Assembly (NCBI GenBank): GCA_902806595.1
Contig: CADCXC010000005.1
Span: 496,001 to 560,000 of the forward strand
DNA from: Pyrenopolyporus hunteri
Lineage: Eukaryota > Ascomycota > Sordariomycetes > Xylariales > Hypoxylaceae
Length of the DNA: 64,000 nucleotides
Direction of reading: 5' to 3'
The notes under the pieces were generated by a model. It saw only the letters and a list, made by a program, of their open reading frames with translations. It was not told where the DNA came from and made no database searches. This document shows positions 44,801-54,383 of the stretch, piece after piece; positions within the stretch are counted from its first letter, which is position 1, and every line of letters starts with the position of its first letter. The translations under genes and the position numbers were made by a program.

Positions 44801-47800
44801 ACATCATTAACGTCATCAAAGCGAGCCAGCAGCTCCACCATCGCTTTAAGACTGGCACGAATGAGTACATCCTAGACAAGGCGCCAGAAGGCCCGAAAAA
44901 TGTGCCGAAGGTTTCTCTGAGAACCCGCACCCTGTTATTTGAACTCGAAGACGGCGCCTTCGAATGGAAACTGGGGATGATATATAGGGCCGGACGCGTC
45001 GAGCAACTGCAACGTCTGGCCCGCGAGGAGGCCTACCGGGTCAAGGTGAAGAAAATTCATGAGGAAGAAATGAGGAGAGAGACATCTCGAATTCGTAATC
45101 GATCGGTGATGACGAGAGGGAGAACATCAGCTTCAAATGCGCCGTTTGGAGCTCGTAGCAGGAGCGAAGACGGTCTCTCGCGAATGGACCGTGAAGAGCG
45201 GTCGTACAGCGAAGCACCCACGAGTAGGAATCCCCGATACGATCCGGAAGCGATTCGGGGTATGAGCGGTAGCGCGCACGTATCCATCCAGGAAGCTAGG
45301 ACTAAGCTGCACATCCATAATGCTCAGAGCTGGAAGAAACGCATCGACCGACATTACTTGATGGCGAGAAACGGGATGAAGGAGCTTCGCGGTCTATTCT
45401 GGGGCCCGGACGACGTCCCCGACGATATCGAGGATAACGAGAAGATTCTTGAGGTGCCTCAGCGGCCGGCATTAATGGCGGCAGTCATTACAGATTTGCA
45501 TGTACTCATCGACAAGCCGTCGTTCCCAATTCAGAAGTTACCGGATTTCCTACACAGCGTTGGGAAGGGGATGCCAAGAGATATGAAGTACTCGCTTCTC
45601 GTTCCCATGAACGTTCAGATCAACATGGGCGAAGCGAGGGTTAGCCTTCGTGACTATCCTCTGCCTTTGCTCCACGTCCCCGCCATTAAATCCGGGCAAT
45701 CGTCGAGACTTCCAGCTTTGTCCCTGAAAACGGACTTCGTCATCGCAGAGGAGTTTCGAGGTAGTGAATCAAGTCGAAGGATTCAAGTCCAGATCACTCC
45801 ACCTAGCTCAGAACCGGGGGTGCCGAGCGGAAGTTTTGCTATCGACGTTCGCCGCACAATAGGCCCCGTAAAGTCCTACTCGGATATGTATGTTGACATC
45901 AATACGGCATATCCTACCAGAATCACCTGGGGCCCATCGTACCAGCCGGCGATTCAAGACATGATGATGGCTATCGAGTCGTTCACAAAGCCGCAGCTAG
46001 ATCCTTCGGAACGCGTAGGGTTCTGGGATAAGATTAGACTCAATTTCCACTCTCGAGTTCGGGTGGCGTGGAAAGGGGATGGCGACGTTCACCTGGCTCT
46101 TAAAGGCACGAGGGACCCTTACAACGTCACCGGCAACGGAGCTGGTTTCTTAATGTGTTGGCGAAACGATGTTAGATGGAATGTTCACACCGAAGACGAC
46201 CCCAAGAAATTCATGGTCGTTGAAAGCGGCGAATACGTTCTCGCCATACCGGATTACAGCCATCAGGTTAGGGAGGCGTCGCGCCGCGTTGGAGAAGAAG
46301 ACAGTGTATCAAGTGAGAACAGCTTCAAGTCAGGTGCGGCGTTCAAGAAGGTTGTGATGAAAGTCTCCGGTAAAGTCCAATGGATGGCTGGACTGGTCTT
46401 CGAACGCGCCATCGAAAACGGGAAGCGGAGCTTCGAGTTCCAGCCGCATTACGAAGTCATTTTGAAAGCTCCGCAGCACGCCAAATCACCAGATCCTTCC
46501 CTCCCGTACGATGCCTTCCGCGGTTTCCGAAGCGAGCACATACATCTTTCCATCGCAATCAAGGCGCCGGTTGACCGTGATTGGGCATCGTCGGAGTCCC
46601 AGCCGTCAAAAAGCTATAACACCGTGCACCTAACACCCCGGTTCTTCACGCACTTCTTCGCGTGGTGGTCCTTATTCAGCGGTCCAATGTCGCTTCCTAT
46701 CCGGCAAGGCTCCCTCTGGCCTGGGAGAGAGAAGAATAGCAAGAAGTTCGGAAGACATCTGGGTACGATCAAGTATAACCTCCTCCTAGCCCCGTTATTC
46801 CTTAGTCACATATATAAGCATAAAGATGTCGAAGACTATTCCGAGAGCTCCGCTTCAGCCACGGGCATCAAGGTTAGATTCGACAGCTTTATGCTTGATA
46901 TCCACCAGCGTCGAGAAGAGTTCAACACCCGAGATAGAGGCCGTAAGACAAACGGCAGGACAACCGGTATGAAAATCCACGCCGCCCAACTCGATCTTGT
47001 ATCCGCAGACGTTCGTGCTGTTTCTGCTAGTATCAGGGGCACGACTACTGAGGCGATCAAGAAGAATTCAGTCTCGACTTTAATTACGCAACAAGAAGAC
47101 GACGGTACGGACCTCTCTCACTTCACGATCCCCGACAACGATTTTAGCTGGATTGACATGGATGACTTTGTCGAGCTCGACTGGATTCTACCCTCGGAAC
47201 CGAATCCGGATACGAAGATTCTGCCTCTGGCCTATGCTCCTCGTGTCACCTACTTTAGACAGACAGATATTGGCGGCACCATAGATGGAGACCCAGACCG
47301 CACGAGTCCTTTCGGGCATGAGCCTACCCATGTCTGCATAATGAGCCAGGACGACGACCCCGGGAGGGTTCAATCCCAACTTATCCAGTCTCGTCTTGAT
47401 CAGCTACAAACTCAGATCGCGGCCAATACGCGCAATGTTGGTGATGCTGAGCTACGCATGATCCGTGACGACGGTAATGATCCCGAAATCAAAGCCGAAT
47501 TTGAGAGGCTCAGTAGGCATGCTACCGTCTTGAGAGAGAAACGCTCGTTTATGGAGGATATGTTGCGGCAAATAAATACCAGGCCATCGACGAGCAGCCA
47601 AGATAGTCCGGAAAACTCCGAGAGCACCAGCCATGAGTCTAGAGAGTGGATCGATGTTGGAGATGGAAAAGTCAGAGTAGCGTCAGGGACGGACTTCGCC
47701 AGCGATTTCAAAAACAGGTTTGTTGTCCACAACATGCAGCTAAAATGGAATAACCTATTACGGAATATCATTCTTCGGTATAGCCACCAAGTCAGCCAGC

Positions 47801-50697
47801 GGCGCGGTTTTGTTTATTACTTATCCCGACCGGCCGTCAAATTCATCCTGGACATCGTCGAAGAGCAGACCAGGGCCAAGCAGAACAATAAGTCTGGCAG
47901 TACGCCCAACAACGACACGCGTAACACCTCAACCGCAAATAGCAGCGGGCAATCCAGTGATATCGACCCGGACATCGAATACCGCATCAAACAGATACTG
48001 AGGGACGGTCGAAAATATGTTGATGCCGACGGATACGCTTCAACTGAAGGGCCTACCAATACAAACATGGAAGATATCACCAGCGGTATAGCCGACGAAT
48101 TCGCTCCTCAGAACGCTTACCATGTCCGTTTAATTGCGCCGCAAATACAGCTTCAGAGTGAGAAGAACAAGAAGCACGTGGTTCTCATCACCGGAAAAGG
48201 GATGGAACTCAAGGTAGTTGAAGTTATGGAAAAAGCTCGAATATCCGACCCGGTCAGCGGGTTAGTCCAACGACGTTTCTTGCTCAGGATGGACAACGCG
48301 CAATTCTTTGTGACGCACCAGAAATGGTTCTCCGGCCAACTACTGTCCATGTATTCCGGAAATACATACGGAACACCTTCCGGTTCGTCGTGGCCTCCGT
48401 GGGTACCCATGGAAGTCATGTACGATTTCCAATCGGATCCCTTTGGCTTCAAGCGAGTCGTACAGGAGACGTCGGCCATGCTGAGATATGATAAGTTCAA
48501 TACTCTCCGGTTGAAGTACAACGACGAAGTCAACACGGAAGCCAATCCCTTAGCATCGGAGAGCACCGAAAGCAGGATGGACAACGTCTGGGTAGAATTC
48601 CCTCAAGCCAGAGCCCTTTGCAATTCGTCGCAGTACTATGCGATGTACGTCATCGTCCTCGATCTTCTCCTATACAGCGAACCGCTGGAGAAGACGAGAA
48701 GCGAGAGGCTAGAGAAGATTATACTGGCCTCCGACTTCAGCGACCTTCGGGGGACCCCTGAAATGGTCACCAGGTTACAGGAACGAATTCGCCAACTAGA
48801 AGATATCAAGGCGCATTTCCAAGTCCATTCGAAATACCTGGACAGGAAAGGTTGGGAGGATAGGCTGCTCCTAGAGCGCGACCTCGCAGCCTGCGAGGAC
48901 GAGCTGTTCTTCATGATGAAGGCTATCACTACCTCACAGCGCAAGTACGAGAGCTCCTCGCAGAGCAATGCTTTGCTGAGATGGACCATCTGCGCCAAGG
49001 AAATCGTCTGGCGCCTTATCCGGGACAACAACGAACCCCTTGTCGAGTTGCAGCTGAGGGACGTCGAGTACGACCGGACCGACAACTCGGACGGATCCCA
49101 TATCAACTTGATGCAGGTGGGCAAGATATTAGGGTTGAACCTTATGCCAGATGCGATCTATCCGGAAATGATTGCGCCTTACTTCCAGGACGAGAAGGCA
49201 GCCATGGACGGTCTAGAGGGCAAGCAAATGATCCGCGTCTATTGGCACATGCTAGAAGCTATCGCTGGTATACCTGTGATGGACCACTTCGAGGTGAACC
49301 TCTTTCCCATGAGGATCCAGCTCGAACGCGAAGTCGGGAAGAAGCTTTTCGAGTACATCTTCCCTGGAATGGACGAAGATAAGACAGATGCGCAGGATGA
49401 CGCGCCATTCATAATGAAGACAACGTTCCCTGGGGAAGCGGAGGAAGACGACATACCTGACGACGCCAAATCCGTATCCGGCTCTAGTAGGCTCGGTTCT
49501 GCGGTCTCTGATAAAGAGCCTTCGTTTTCAACGCGGCCCGGATCCTTGGAGCTTCGTCTGCGGCCTACTCTAACCTTAGATTCGCGCCCCAATGATGACA
49601 ATTCGCAGAAGTCAAAAGCCGTCAGCGTCTATTCAGGCGACGGCGGTAGCGTATTCCGCCTCTTCGGTTCTAAGACCGCGGCCAAGAAGCCCTCATATGA
49701 GTCTCTTCAGTCCGCCAGCGCTTCGCAAAAAGTGGGCATTGGTCGAGCTGCGACGATGGCTACGGTCAGTGGCGATAACAAGAAGAGTGGACGCTTTGGT
49801 CTCTCCCGGAAAAACGCCAACTCTGATGATAAGCCATCCGACGATTTGACCAAGATGATAGCACGTGCTTCCAACTACGTCACCTTCGCATATATTAAAT
49901 GCCCGTCTGTGGTCCTCTGCCTCAGCTACAAAGGTAGAGGCGATCGAAATATCGAAGACGTGCACGACTTCGTCTTCCGATTACCGACGATCGAGTACCG
50001 CAACAAAACCTGGTCTAATCTCGACCTGGCCTTAGCCCTCAAATCTCGGGTGATTAAGGCGCTCATCTCTCACACGGGAGCCATCATCGGCAATAAGTTC
50101 AGCAAGCACCGGCCCAACACGGCACAGCAAAGCAGACTTCGCGAACTCGCTACTAGCAGCGCACTTCTCTCGACGCCAAACGTATCCAACAGCGGCGATA
50201 ATAGTGATGATTCGTCAAGCTTATACGGAACCAGCCCCGTCGATTACTCGCGGTCGCCGCCGAGGAGTATCAAAAGCTCACACTCAAATATTCCTGCGCC
50301 ACCGCGGCCAAGCAGTCGGAGCTCCAGCCTAGCCTCGTCGCGCTCGTACAGTCGGTCACCTAATAACGGCGCCGAAAGCATTAGGAGCACGCCGCCCTTG
50401 CCCTCCTTCGTCAAAATGACACCGGCGACGCCCGTAGAACGGAGCCACACAGGTCTAGGAATTGACATGCCTCGGCCTAAGACTAGCGCGAGTACGAACG
50501 CGTTGAGTCCGTTCCAATCAGCCACAAGCGGTGTGACGATGACTGAGGGGAGGGAAAGACGAAAATCAACCGGACCAGGATTTCTCAAGGGCAAGCTAAA
50601 CGCATTGACGAGTCGACTAAGAGATCGAGACGTCAACGATTCTAAGACCGTCCAGGACGACGACAACGAGGACGAAGATGACAGGTGGATGAGATAG
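41842..50697 (+). CDS. FMP27: FMP27/Hobbit (BLTP2/SABRE) bridge-like lipid transfer protein
   Basis: One uninterrupted ORF of 2951 codons with no intron, unlike most of its neighbours. An N-terminal membrane helix (~residues 7-30, FIFGVVVVLYLSSFILLAVL) anchors it, as in the yeast protein. The conserved Fmp27 modules are visible in order: GFWDK (~1393, ERVGFWDKIRLNFHSRVRVA), the SW region (~1600-1630, HFFAWWSLFSGPMSLP) and WPPW (~2184, SSWPPWVPMEVMYDFQSDP). The C-terminal ~450 residues are Ser-rich and disordered. Family members form a long beta-groove rod at ER-plasma membrane contacts and move phospholipids in bulk. Two Arg/Ser-rich loops (around residues 700-760 and 1075-1150) may be regulatory insertions. 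The start ATG is immediately before the membrane helix. Confidence 0.96.
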   Translation: MALLNPTFIFGVVVVLYLSSFILLAVLRIITGVSIQRIGYFSLRRLAYTPRDGIKIEIRGLGLNLHRPTFSQPTWLSVVISELAVTVDIKELERQKHAGVDQSESGSDDEAGQGVDPDKKDTPSKNLLSRHATFEAARSATWKQLTKIKERIKKLHRNVRWIRMVDVVATDSTLHIVDAGQVQFGSFTIALDTRNRMVDRARFFFQTKADKQRQQHSAEWIATLRSVLFTAKGAEAIEVLDSATLNVHGFLYENLDGLRDAAIALKLGRVHIPYDDVRSCIENYKKSKLQSSKTYTQAESIRVSVDKVIQEIDQPGSTDQELMQTVSDSKEFVSSILRGIKEVQFAVSFVSLTKRLDVVKSAGSPLLLNASMKEVGIDLHRLDPKSPAHRMYFPSKDIAHEALGAALSISVGLDDGNGKPERVVYIPMATTTVKTTLPSKTVELSDVGSAEERNANILFANSVVTSPSVDLDPKHLPVILALLQPRPKAPKARAQQRHMLISRLLPKANIKFSMHEPVIRIALPPVEKTQDPDDFDLIISSISSISLDLESFHSPVEDLHYSLVASARLQTHHLYYQTTQGSRFDLVDTESFDLKIQLSANPDVHVVANGHVQTFAIRMTRPEITKGLRQIVRQLKLDVEPDKRVRSKTQRSQNIVRALPQWLLHFSVQVEEFSAEVTGIDDDFPEHTRGVVLQIESWSTEYRAQRLDTLRNRPISRRRTASRSFMPDAEFLKSISAPPTPRKKPQCDGDGRKLTLHTRGLEVYIVEAPEKWEAEPFVQMPRFEIALSTHSDSQGPILHVHSHMRTLLLRYSLFRHYSVGVAIMVLRRAFVRGPGPQRPAPTSPKSGYLSPPLVSPDSPVTGQMDGFPMRTKELVSFDVKAALIQVKAEMPGDPPLMIQIYGTEAGRHRWSPPFFFSKLVRLYAGAPRMRGVWARIASIKTIRLDYRQSRKMMSGGGFQDDRMFDIVTDAVRLAVPHELIISQISDNIINVIKASQQLHHRFKTGTNEYILDKAPEGPKNVPKVSLRTRTLLFELEDGAFEWKLGMIYRAGRVEQLQRLAREEAYRVKVKKIHEEEMRRETSRIRNRSVMTRGRTSASNAPFGARSRSEDGLSRMDREERSYSEAPTSRNPRYDPEAIRGMSGSAHVSIQEARTKLHIHNAQSWKKRIDRHYLMARNGMKELRGLFWGPDDVPDDIEDNEKILEVPQRPALMAAVITDLHVLIDKPSFPIQKLPDFLHSVGKGMPRDMKYSLLVPMNVQINMGEARVSLRDYPLPLLHVPAIKSGQSSRLPALSLKTDFVIAEEFRGSESSRRIQVQITPPSSEPGVPSGSFAIDVRRTIGPVKSYSDMYVDINTAYPTRITWGPSYQPAIQDMMMAIESFTKPQLDPSERVGFWDKIRLNFHSRVRVAWKGDGDVHLALKGTRDPYNVTGNGAGFLMCWRNDVRWNVHTEDDPKKFMVVESGEYVLAIPDYSHQVREASRRVGEEDSVSSENSFKSGAAFKKVVMKVSGKVQWMAGLVFERAIENGKRSFEFQPHYEVILKAPQHAKSPDPSLPYDAFRGFRSEHIHLSIAIKAPVDRDWASSESQPSKSYNTVHLTPRFFTHFFAWWSLFSGPMSLPIRQGSLWPGREKNSKKFGRHLGTIKYNLLLAPLFLSHIYKHKDVEDYSESSASATGIKVRFDSFMLDIHQRREEFNTRDRGRKTNGRTTGMKIHAAQLDLVSADVRAVSASIRGTTTEAIKKNSVSTLITQQEDDGTDLSHFTIPDNDFSWIDMDDFVELDWILPSEPNPDTKILPLAYAPRVTYFRQTDIGGTIDGDPDRTSPFGHEPTHVCIMSQDDDPGRVQSQLIQSRLDQLQTQIAANTRNVGDAELRMIRDDGNDPEIKAEFERLSRHATVLREKRSFMEDMLRQINTRPSTSSQDSPENSESTSHESREWIDVGDGKVRVASGTDFASDFKNRFVVHNMQLKWNNLLRNIILRYSHQVSQRRGFVYYLSRPAVKFILDIVEEQTRAKQNNKSGSTPNNDTRNTSTANSSGQSSDIDPDIEYRIKQILRDGRKYVDADGYASTEGPTNTNMEDITSGIADEFAPQNAYHVRLIAPQIQLQSEKNKKHVVLITGKGMELKVVEVMEKARISDPVSGLVQRRFLLRMDNAQFFVTHQKWFSGQLLSMYSGNTYGTPSGSSWPPWVPMEVMYDFQSDPFGFKRVVQETSAMLRYDKFNTLRLKYNDEVNTEANPLASESTESRMDNVWVEFPQARALCNSSQYYAMYVIVLDLLLYSEPLEKTRSERLEKIILASDFSDLRGTPEMVTRLQERIRQLEDIKAHFQVHSKYLDRKGWEDRLLLERDLAACEDELFFMMKAITTSQRKYESSSQSNALLRWTICAKEIVWRLIRDNNEPLVELQLRDVEYDRTDNSDGSHINLMQVGKILGLNLMPDAIYPEMIAPYFQDEKAAMDGLEGKQMIRVYWHMLEAIAGIPVMDHFEVNLFPMRIQLEREVGKKLFEYIFPGMDEDKTDAQDDAPFIMKTTFPGEAEEDDIPDDAKSVSGSSRLGSAVSDKEPSFSTRPGSLELRLRPTLTLDSRPNDDNSQKSKAVSVYSGDGGSVFRLFGSKTAAKKPSYESLQSASASQKVGIGRAATMATVSGDNKKSGRFGLSRKNANSDDKPSDDLTKMIARASNYVTFAYIKCPSVVLCLSYKGRGDRNIEDVHDFVFRLPTIEYRNKTWSNLDLALALKSRVIKALISHTGAIIGNKFSKHRPNTAQQSRLRELATSSALLSTPNVSNSGDNSDDSSSLYGTSPVDYSRSPPRSIKSSHSNIPAPPRPSSRSSSLASSRSYSRSPNNGAESIRSTPPLPSFVKMTPATPVERSHTGLGIDMPRPKTSASTNALSPFQSATSGVTMTEGRERRKSTGPGFLKGKLNALTSRLRDRDVNDSKTVQDDDNEDEDDRWMR

Positions 50698-52049
50698 GCG
50701 ACACGGGAAATTGGTTCGGCAACTCAACTAGACCAGCCGATATATTATAAAACACGTACAAACATACACACATGCACACATGCACACATGCACACATATA
50801 CACACATACGCACGAACGCACATAACTACCTAAACTAATCGATAATTCTCCCCGGAGTCGAAAAGGCGCAGGTGGCTTTAGTGCGGCCCGAACGAGGCCT
50901 ATTAGACGGATGGAAAGGATTGTAAAAAGAAATATTTGGATACCAAAGCCAAGAGGCACTCGTCCGCCTAGACTGCCTGCGTCATTAGTCACTGTTGCTA
51001 CATTTCGGCTTCACCTTGAATGAGCACTTAGAGTTTGTTTCTTTTCCATTCGGAGTTGGGTGAGGCGAGAACGGCTTGGAGCCGGCGGCCTCGAGGTAGA
51101 CGGAGTAGAGAGAAGAGAAAAAAATTAAGGAAACCCTGGGATTCCCTTTCAGGCGCATACCCGACATCCTAGCAGCGGTCATTAAGCATGTAGCTTACGG
51201 TGTACAGAACGCCCTCGCCCGCGATATATGGATAGGTACCTATATATACCCGGTATGCGTATCGTGGCAGGGTGAGCGAAGGGATGAAGGACAAGCATTT
51301 GCATAGGGAGAGCGGGAAATGGATAGGTCTATTGATTGATTTTTAGTCGTTGAATAAAAAGCGCATTCACATTGCATATATTTGATACGTAAAGCTGAGA
51401 ACATGTAAGGGTTATGCGCGGTAGGCATCTGGTTATCTTAAGTGAGATTTGGATATATTAGGGGTTTGAACATGAAGGCTATACTCTCAGACGAGAAGGT
51501 ATCCGTTATAATATCACGGATGGGAATTCAATGGCGGTGATACTAATGATTATCGTATAGCCTAAGCCTATTTCGTTGATCTCTACAGAGCTCCTTTCAA
51601 GTTCTCAGTAACGCCGAATATTGACATATATGCCATCTCCACCAACAGACCATGATGGAATATCGCTCCTTTAGACTTCCGTCCCCAGAACGCCTCCAAC
51701 GCCACGCAAGACATTACCACGCAATAGCGTGCACATAACACCAGGAAATAAGGGATGACCCCCCAACCTTTGATACGGCTCGTAGTTAGGTAATCGGTGA
51801 CGATAATGCAATGGGAGATCCGTTCTGCTTTCCGCCCTGTCTCCAGGGTCTAGTAATTAGCCGTTCCACAATCAACTCCAAAAGGTATAATACCTTCAAC
51901 GCAGATACCATCCAAGTAGTAATCGGACTCGTGGGAGCCATCGAGACCGTCAACGGTCCTAGCATGTAGAGCTGGAAGCAATCATTTGCTTCCACGCCTT
52001 TAAGTATCATCATTCACTCTCGCGAGGACAGCCCAAAAAGGAAATGTTC
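50698..52049. other. Convergent 3' intergenic region between FMP27 and SNF8
   Basis: It has a CA-rich minisatellite at its start (50764-50809) and otherwise unremarkable AT-rich sequence. No gene is recognised. Confidence 0.55.
50764..50809. repeat. CACACATG-type minisatellite
   Basis: About three tandem CACACATG-like units are embedded in a longer CA/TA run, 67 bp past the FMP27 stop codon. Confidence 0.8.
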
Positions 52050-52871
52050 TCATCCCCCGGCCGCAACACCGCCGTCAGCATCCAACATAAACCCAGGACT
52101 CCAGTACTCCCACTCAGGGGCCTGCTTATCAACCCAAAGCATGCCCTCACCAAGGAGATCGTCCACAGCCGTCTGAGCACGAGCGCGCGCCCAACGCAAG
52201 TTAACCATCAGCATAGAAACCGTAACGTAACCCAGGACCTGCGCGGCCTCGAGCACGGCGCTCTGGTCGGTATTCAGCTCCTTGGGGACGGAGCGGATAT
52301 AGGGCTTGTTGCCGACGCGCAGGACGGAGTAGCTCGAGCCGAGGGGCTTGAGGGTGCCGACGGCCCTCAAGACGTCGTCGTCGGCGATCTCGGCGGCGCC
52401 CTCCATGCGGCCGCGGCCCAGGCGCTCGCGCAGCTCGCGCACGCCGATCAGCCCGCCGTTCTCGCCGCGCGTCGCGGAGCAGACCTCGACGACGCGCACC
52501 GCCAGCTCGAAGTAGAAGTCGTTGACGGTGCGGCCGAGGAGCTGGGCCCAGAGACTACCGCCACCACCACCACCACCACTCCCACTTCCACTTCCACCAC
52601 TACTTCCGCCGCCGCCGCCGCTCGACGAAGCTAGGGGGTCGACGCCGATGGCGGCGCACATGCGCGCGAACTGGGCGCGGAAGGCCGGGTCCGACCGGAT
52701 GTCCTTGGCGTGGGTGTGCGCGAACTGCTGCAGCAGCGACCGGAAGACGGCGAGCTGCGTCTCGAGGGCCTGCGCGTCGTGCGAGCGCAGCGAGGACCCG
52801 TGCGAGGCGAACTGCGCCGAGGTCAGGCGCGAGCGGTCGAAGGCCGCGAGGCCGACGCCTTTGCGGGACAT
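52050..52871 (-). CDS. SNF8: ESCRT-II subunit SNF8/VPS22
   Basis: An intronless 273-aa ORF. The N-terminus MSRKGVGLAAFDRSRLTSAQF and the helix SHDAQALETQLAVFRSLLQQFA are typical of Snf8. IGVDPLA and LGRTVNDFYFELAVRVVEVC follow, then two winged-helix domains (DDVLRAVGTLKPLGSSYSVL; VLEAAQVLGYVTVSMLMVNL ... WVDKQAPEWEYWSPGF). Together with Vps25 and Vps36, it forms the Y-shaped ESCRT-II complex that sorts ubiquitinated cargo into multivesicular bodies. Oddity: about 25 residues of Ser/Gly (~83-108) are inserted between IGVDPLA and the LWAQLLG helix, where most homologues have a short linker. The gene diverges from RPS16. Confidence 0.94.
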   Translation of the reverse strand: MSRKGVGLAAFDRSRLTSAQFASHGSSLRSHDAQALETQLAVFRSLLQQFAHTHAKDIRSDPAFRAQFARMCAAIGVDPLASSSGGGGGSSGGSGSGSGGGGGGGSLWAQLLGRTVNDFYFELAVRVVEVCSATRGENGGLIGVRELRERLGRGRMEGAAEIADDDVLRAVGTLKPLGSSYSVLRVGNKPYIRSVPKELNTDQSAVLEAAQVLGYVTVSMLMVNLRWARARAQTAVDDLLGEGMLWVDKQAPEWEYWSPGFMLDADGGVAAGG

Positions 52872-53592
52872 CTTCCTTTATTTCCCCTTCTCCTTTAGTC
52901 CTTTTTTTGGGTTTTCCTTTGGTTGGGGTTTTGGTTTGGCCTTTCGGGTTTATATGCTACAGGTCTTGGATGGGAGGATGTATGAGGGTGCTCCAAGTGC
53001 TGGTTGGTAGTGAGTGAGTGATATGGGAGAGAGCACGTGAACGGGGAAGCTTCTGTATTAGGGATGATAGGAGTAGATTATGGACGTATTTTGGTGGAAT
53101 TAAAGGGATTATAGTATGTAGGCTGGGTTGTCAATAGATAGTATTCTAATCTTCTCTAGTAGTATTACTTTACAGTATTGTCTCTTAAAGTAAGTTAAGC
53201 GATTAAGGTTGATGCTGATGTCTTCGTCACTATGGTGATGCTACATGTATCTCGAGGGGCGGATAGCTAACAGGTACGTACCCAGCCCAGAGTCCCAACA
53301 TTGTATTACGTAATGACGGTCAAACAGTTAAAGTGCCCCACCGGCATTTCTTCGGAACTCCCCCCGCCCACCCTGCACACGGCTCACCTCGTTCCCCAAA
53401 ACGGCCCTAGCGCACTTTCAAGGGCACAAACCCTTTTTCGAAACTTTTCGGCAAAACCGCAAACGCGAAAATTGTTCGTCTGTCTCCCCCCCATCACCAA
53501 TTCGACCGACCCTCTCGACAAGCCTAGGCATTTCCCGGTTGCGAATACCTTCAAACGAAAACCCACCACCACATCCAGACACGTCCGCAACC
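52872..53592. promoter_or_regulatory. Divergent promoter region of SNF8 and RPS16
   Basis: A 721-bp gap serves both genes. T-rich tracts lie close to the SNF8 start, and C-rich/AAACCC sequence lies in the RPS16 leader (53330-53590). It lacks the TTATCGATAA motif seen in two other divergent promoters. Confidence 0.5.
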
Positions 53593-54383
53593 ATGTCTAC
53601 CCAAAGCGTACAGTGCTTCGGCAAGAAGAAGACGGCCACCGCCGTCGCCCACTGCAAGGTTCGTTTTTTCTTTTCTTTTATGTCTACGGGCGGAAGTGCG
53701 ACGGGATGGGACGTGATGGGATGGGATAGCGATGTCGGCGACGATTAAAGTTATGAAAGGATATTATCCCGATTGAGGAGATATGCTGACGCGATTCACT
53801 TCAATCTCTAGACCGGTACTGGCCTCATCAAGGTCAACGGCCGACCGCTCTCTCTGGTCCAGCCTGAGGTTCTCCGATTCAAGGTACGAAGCGAATCTCC
53901 CCCGATGCCGATAGTCCATACACACACCTTCACACGCCCAAATATAAACCCGCAATCTCCCAAATCGGTACCATCACGGAGGGAGGGAAGATTGAGAATT
54001 GGCAATCCCACTATTAAACTATAAATAAACATTAAAACCACGGGAGGAGATGGCAAAAGAAAAAAGGCAAAAGCTAACCTAAGTGCGCCCAGGTCTACGA
54101 ACCCCTCCTGATCATCGGCCTAGACAAATTCTCGCAGGTGGACATCCGCGTGCGCGTGTCGGGCGGCGGGCACACGTCGCAGGTGTACGCGGTGCGACAG
54201 GCCATCGCCAAGGCGCTGATCGCCTACTACCAGAAGTACGTGGACGAGCACAGCAAGAACCTGCTGAAGCAGGCCCTCGTCCAGTACGACCGCACCCTCC
54301 TCGTCGCCGACAACCGCCGCTGCGAGCCCAAGAAGTTCGGCGGTCCCGGCGCCCGCGCCCGGTACCAGAAGTCCTACCGTTAA
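53593..54383 (+). CDS. RPS16: 40S ribosomal protein S16 (uS9)
   Basis: Exons 53593-53658, 53812-53883 and 54093-54383 give 142 aa, the usual length. The sequence starts MSTQSVQCFGKKKTATAVAHCK and continues TGTGLIKVNGRPLSLVQPEV. It includes the universal uS9 block SGGGHTSQVYAVRQAIAKAL and ends GGPGARARYQKSYR, whose C-terminal Arg reaches the P-site tRNA. The two phase-0 introns (153 and 209 bp) are longer than most in the window, as is common in fungal ribosomal protein genes. The third exon is strongly GC3-biased, in keeping with high expression. Confidence 0.97.

Noticed and set aside
53659..54092. Possible C/D-box snoRNA in the RPS16 introns
   Set aside because: Intron 1 has GTGATGG (53713-53719) and CTGA (53786-53789), but the C box is imperfect and no terminal stem is visible. 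Intron 2 has no D box.
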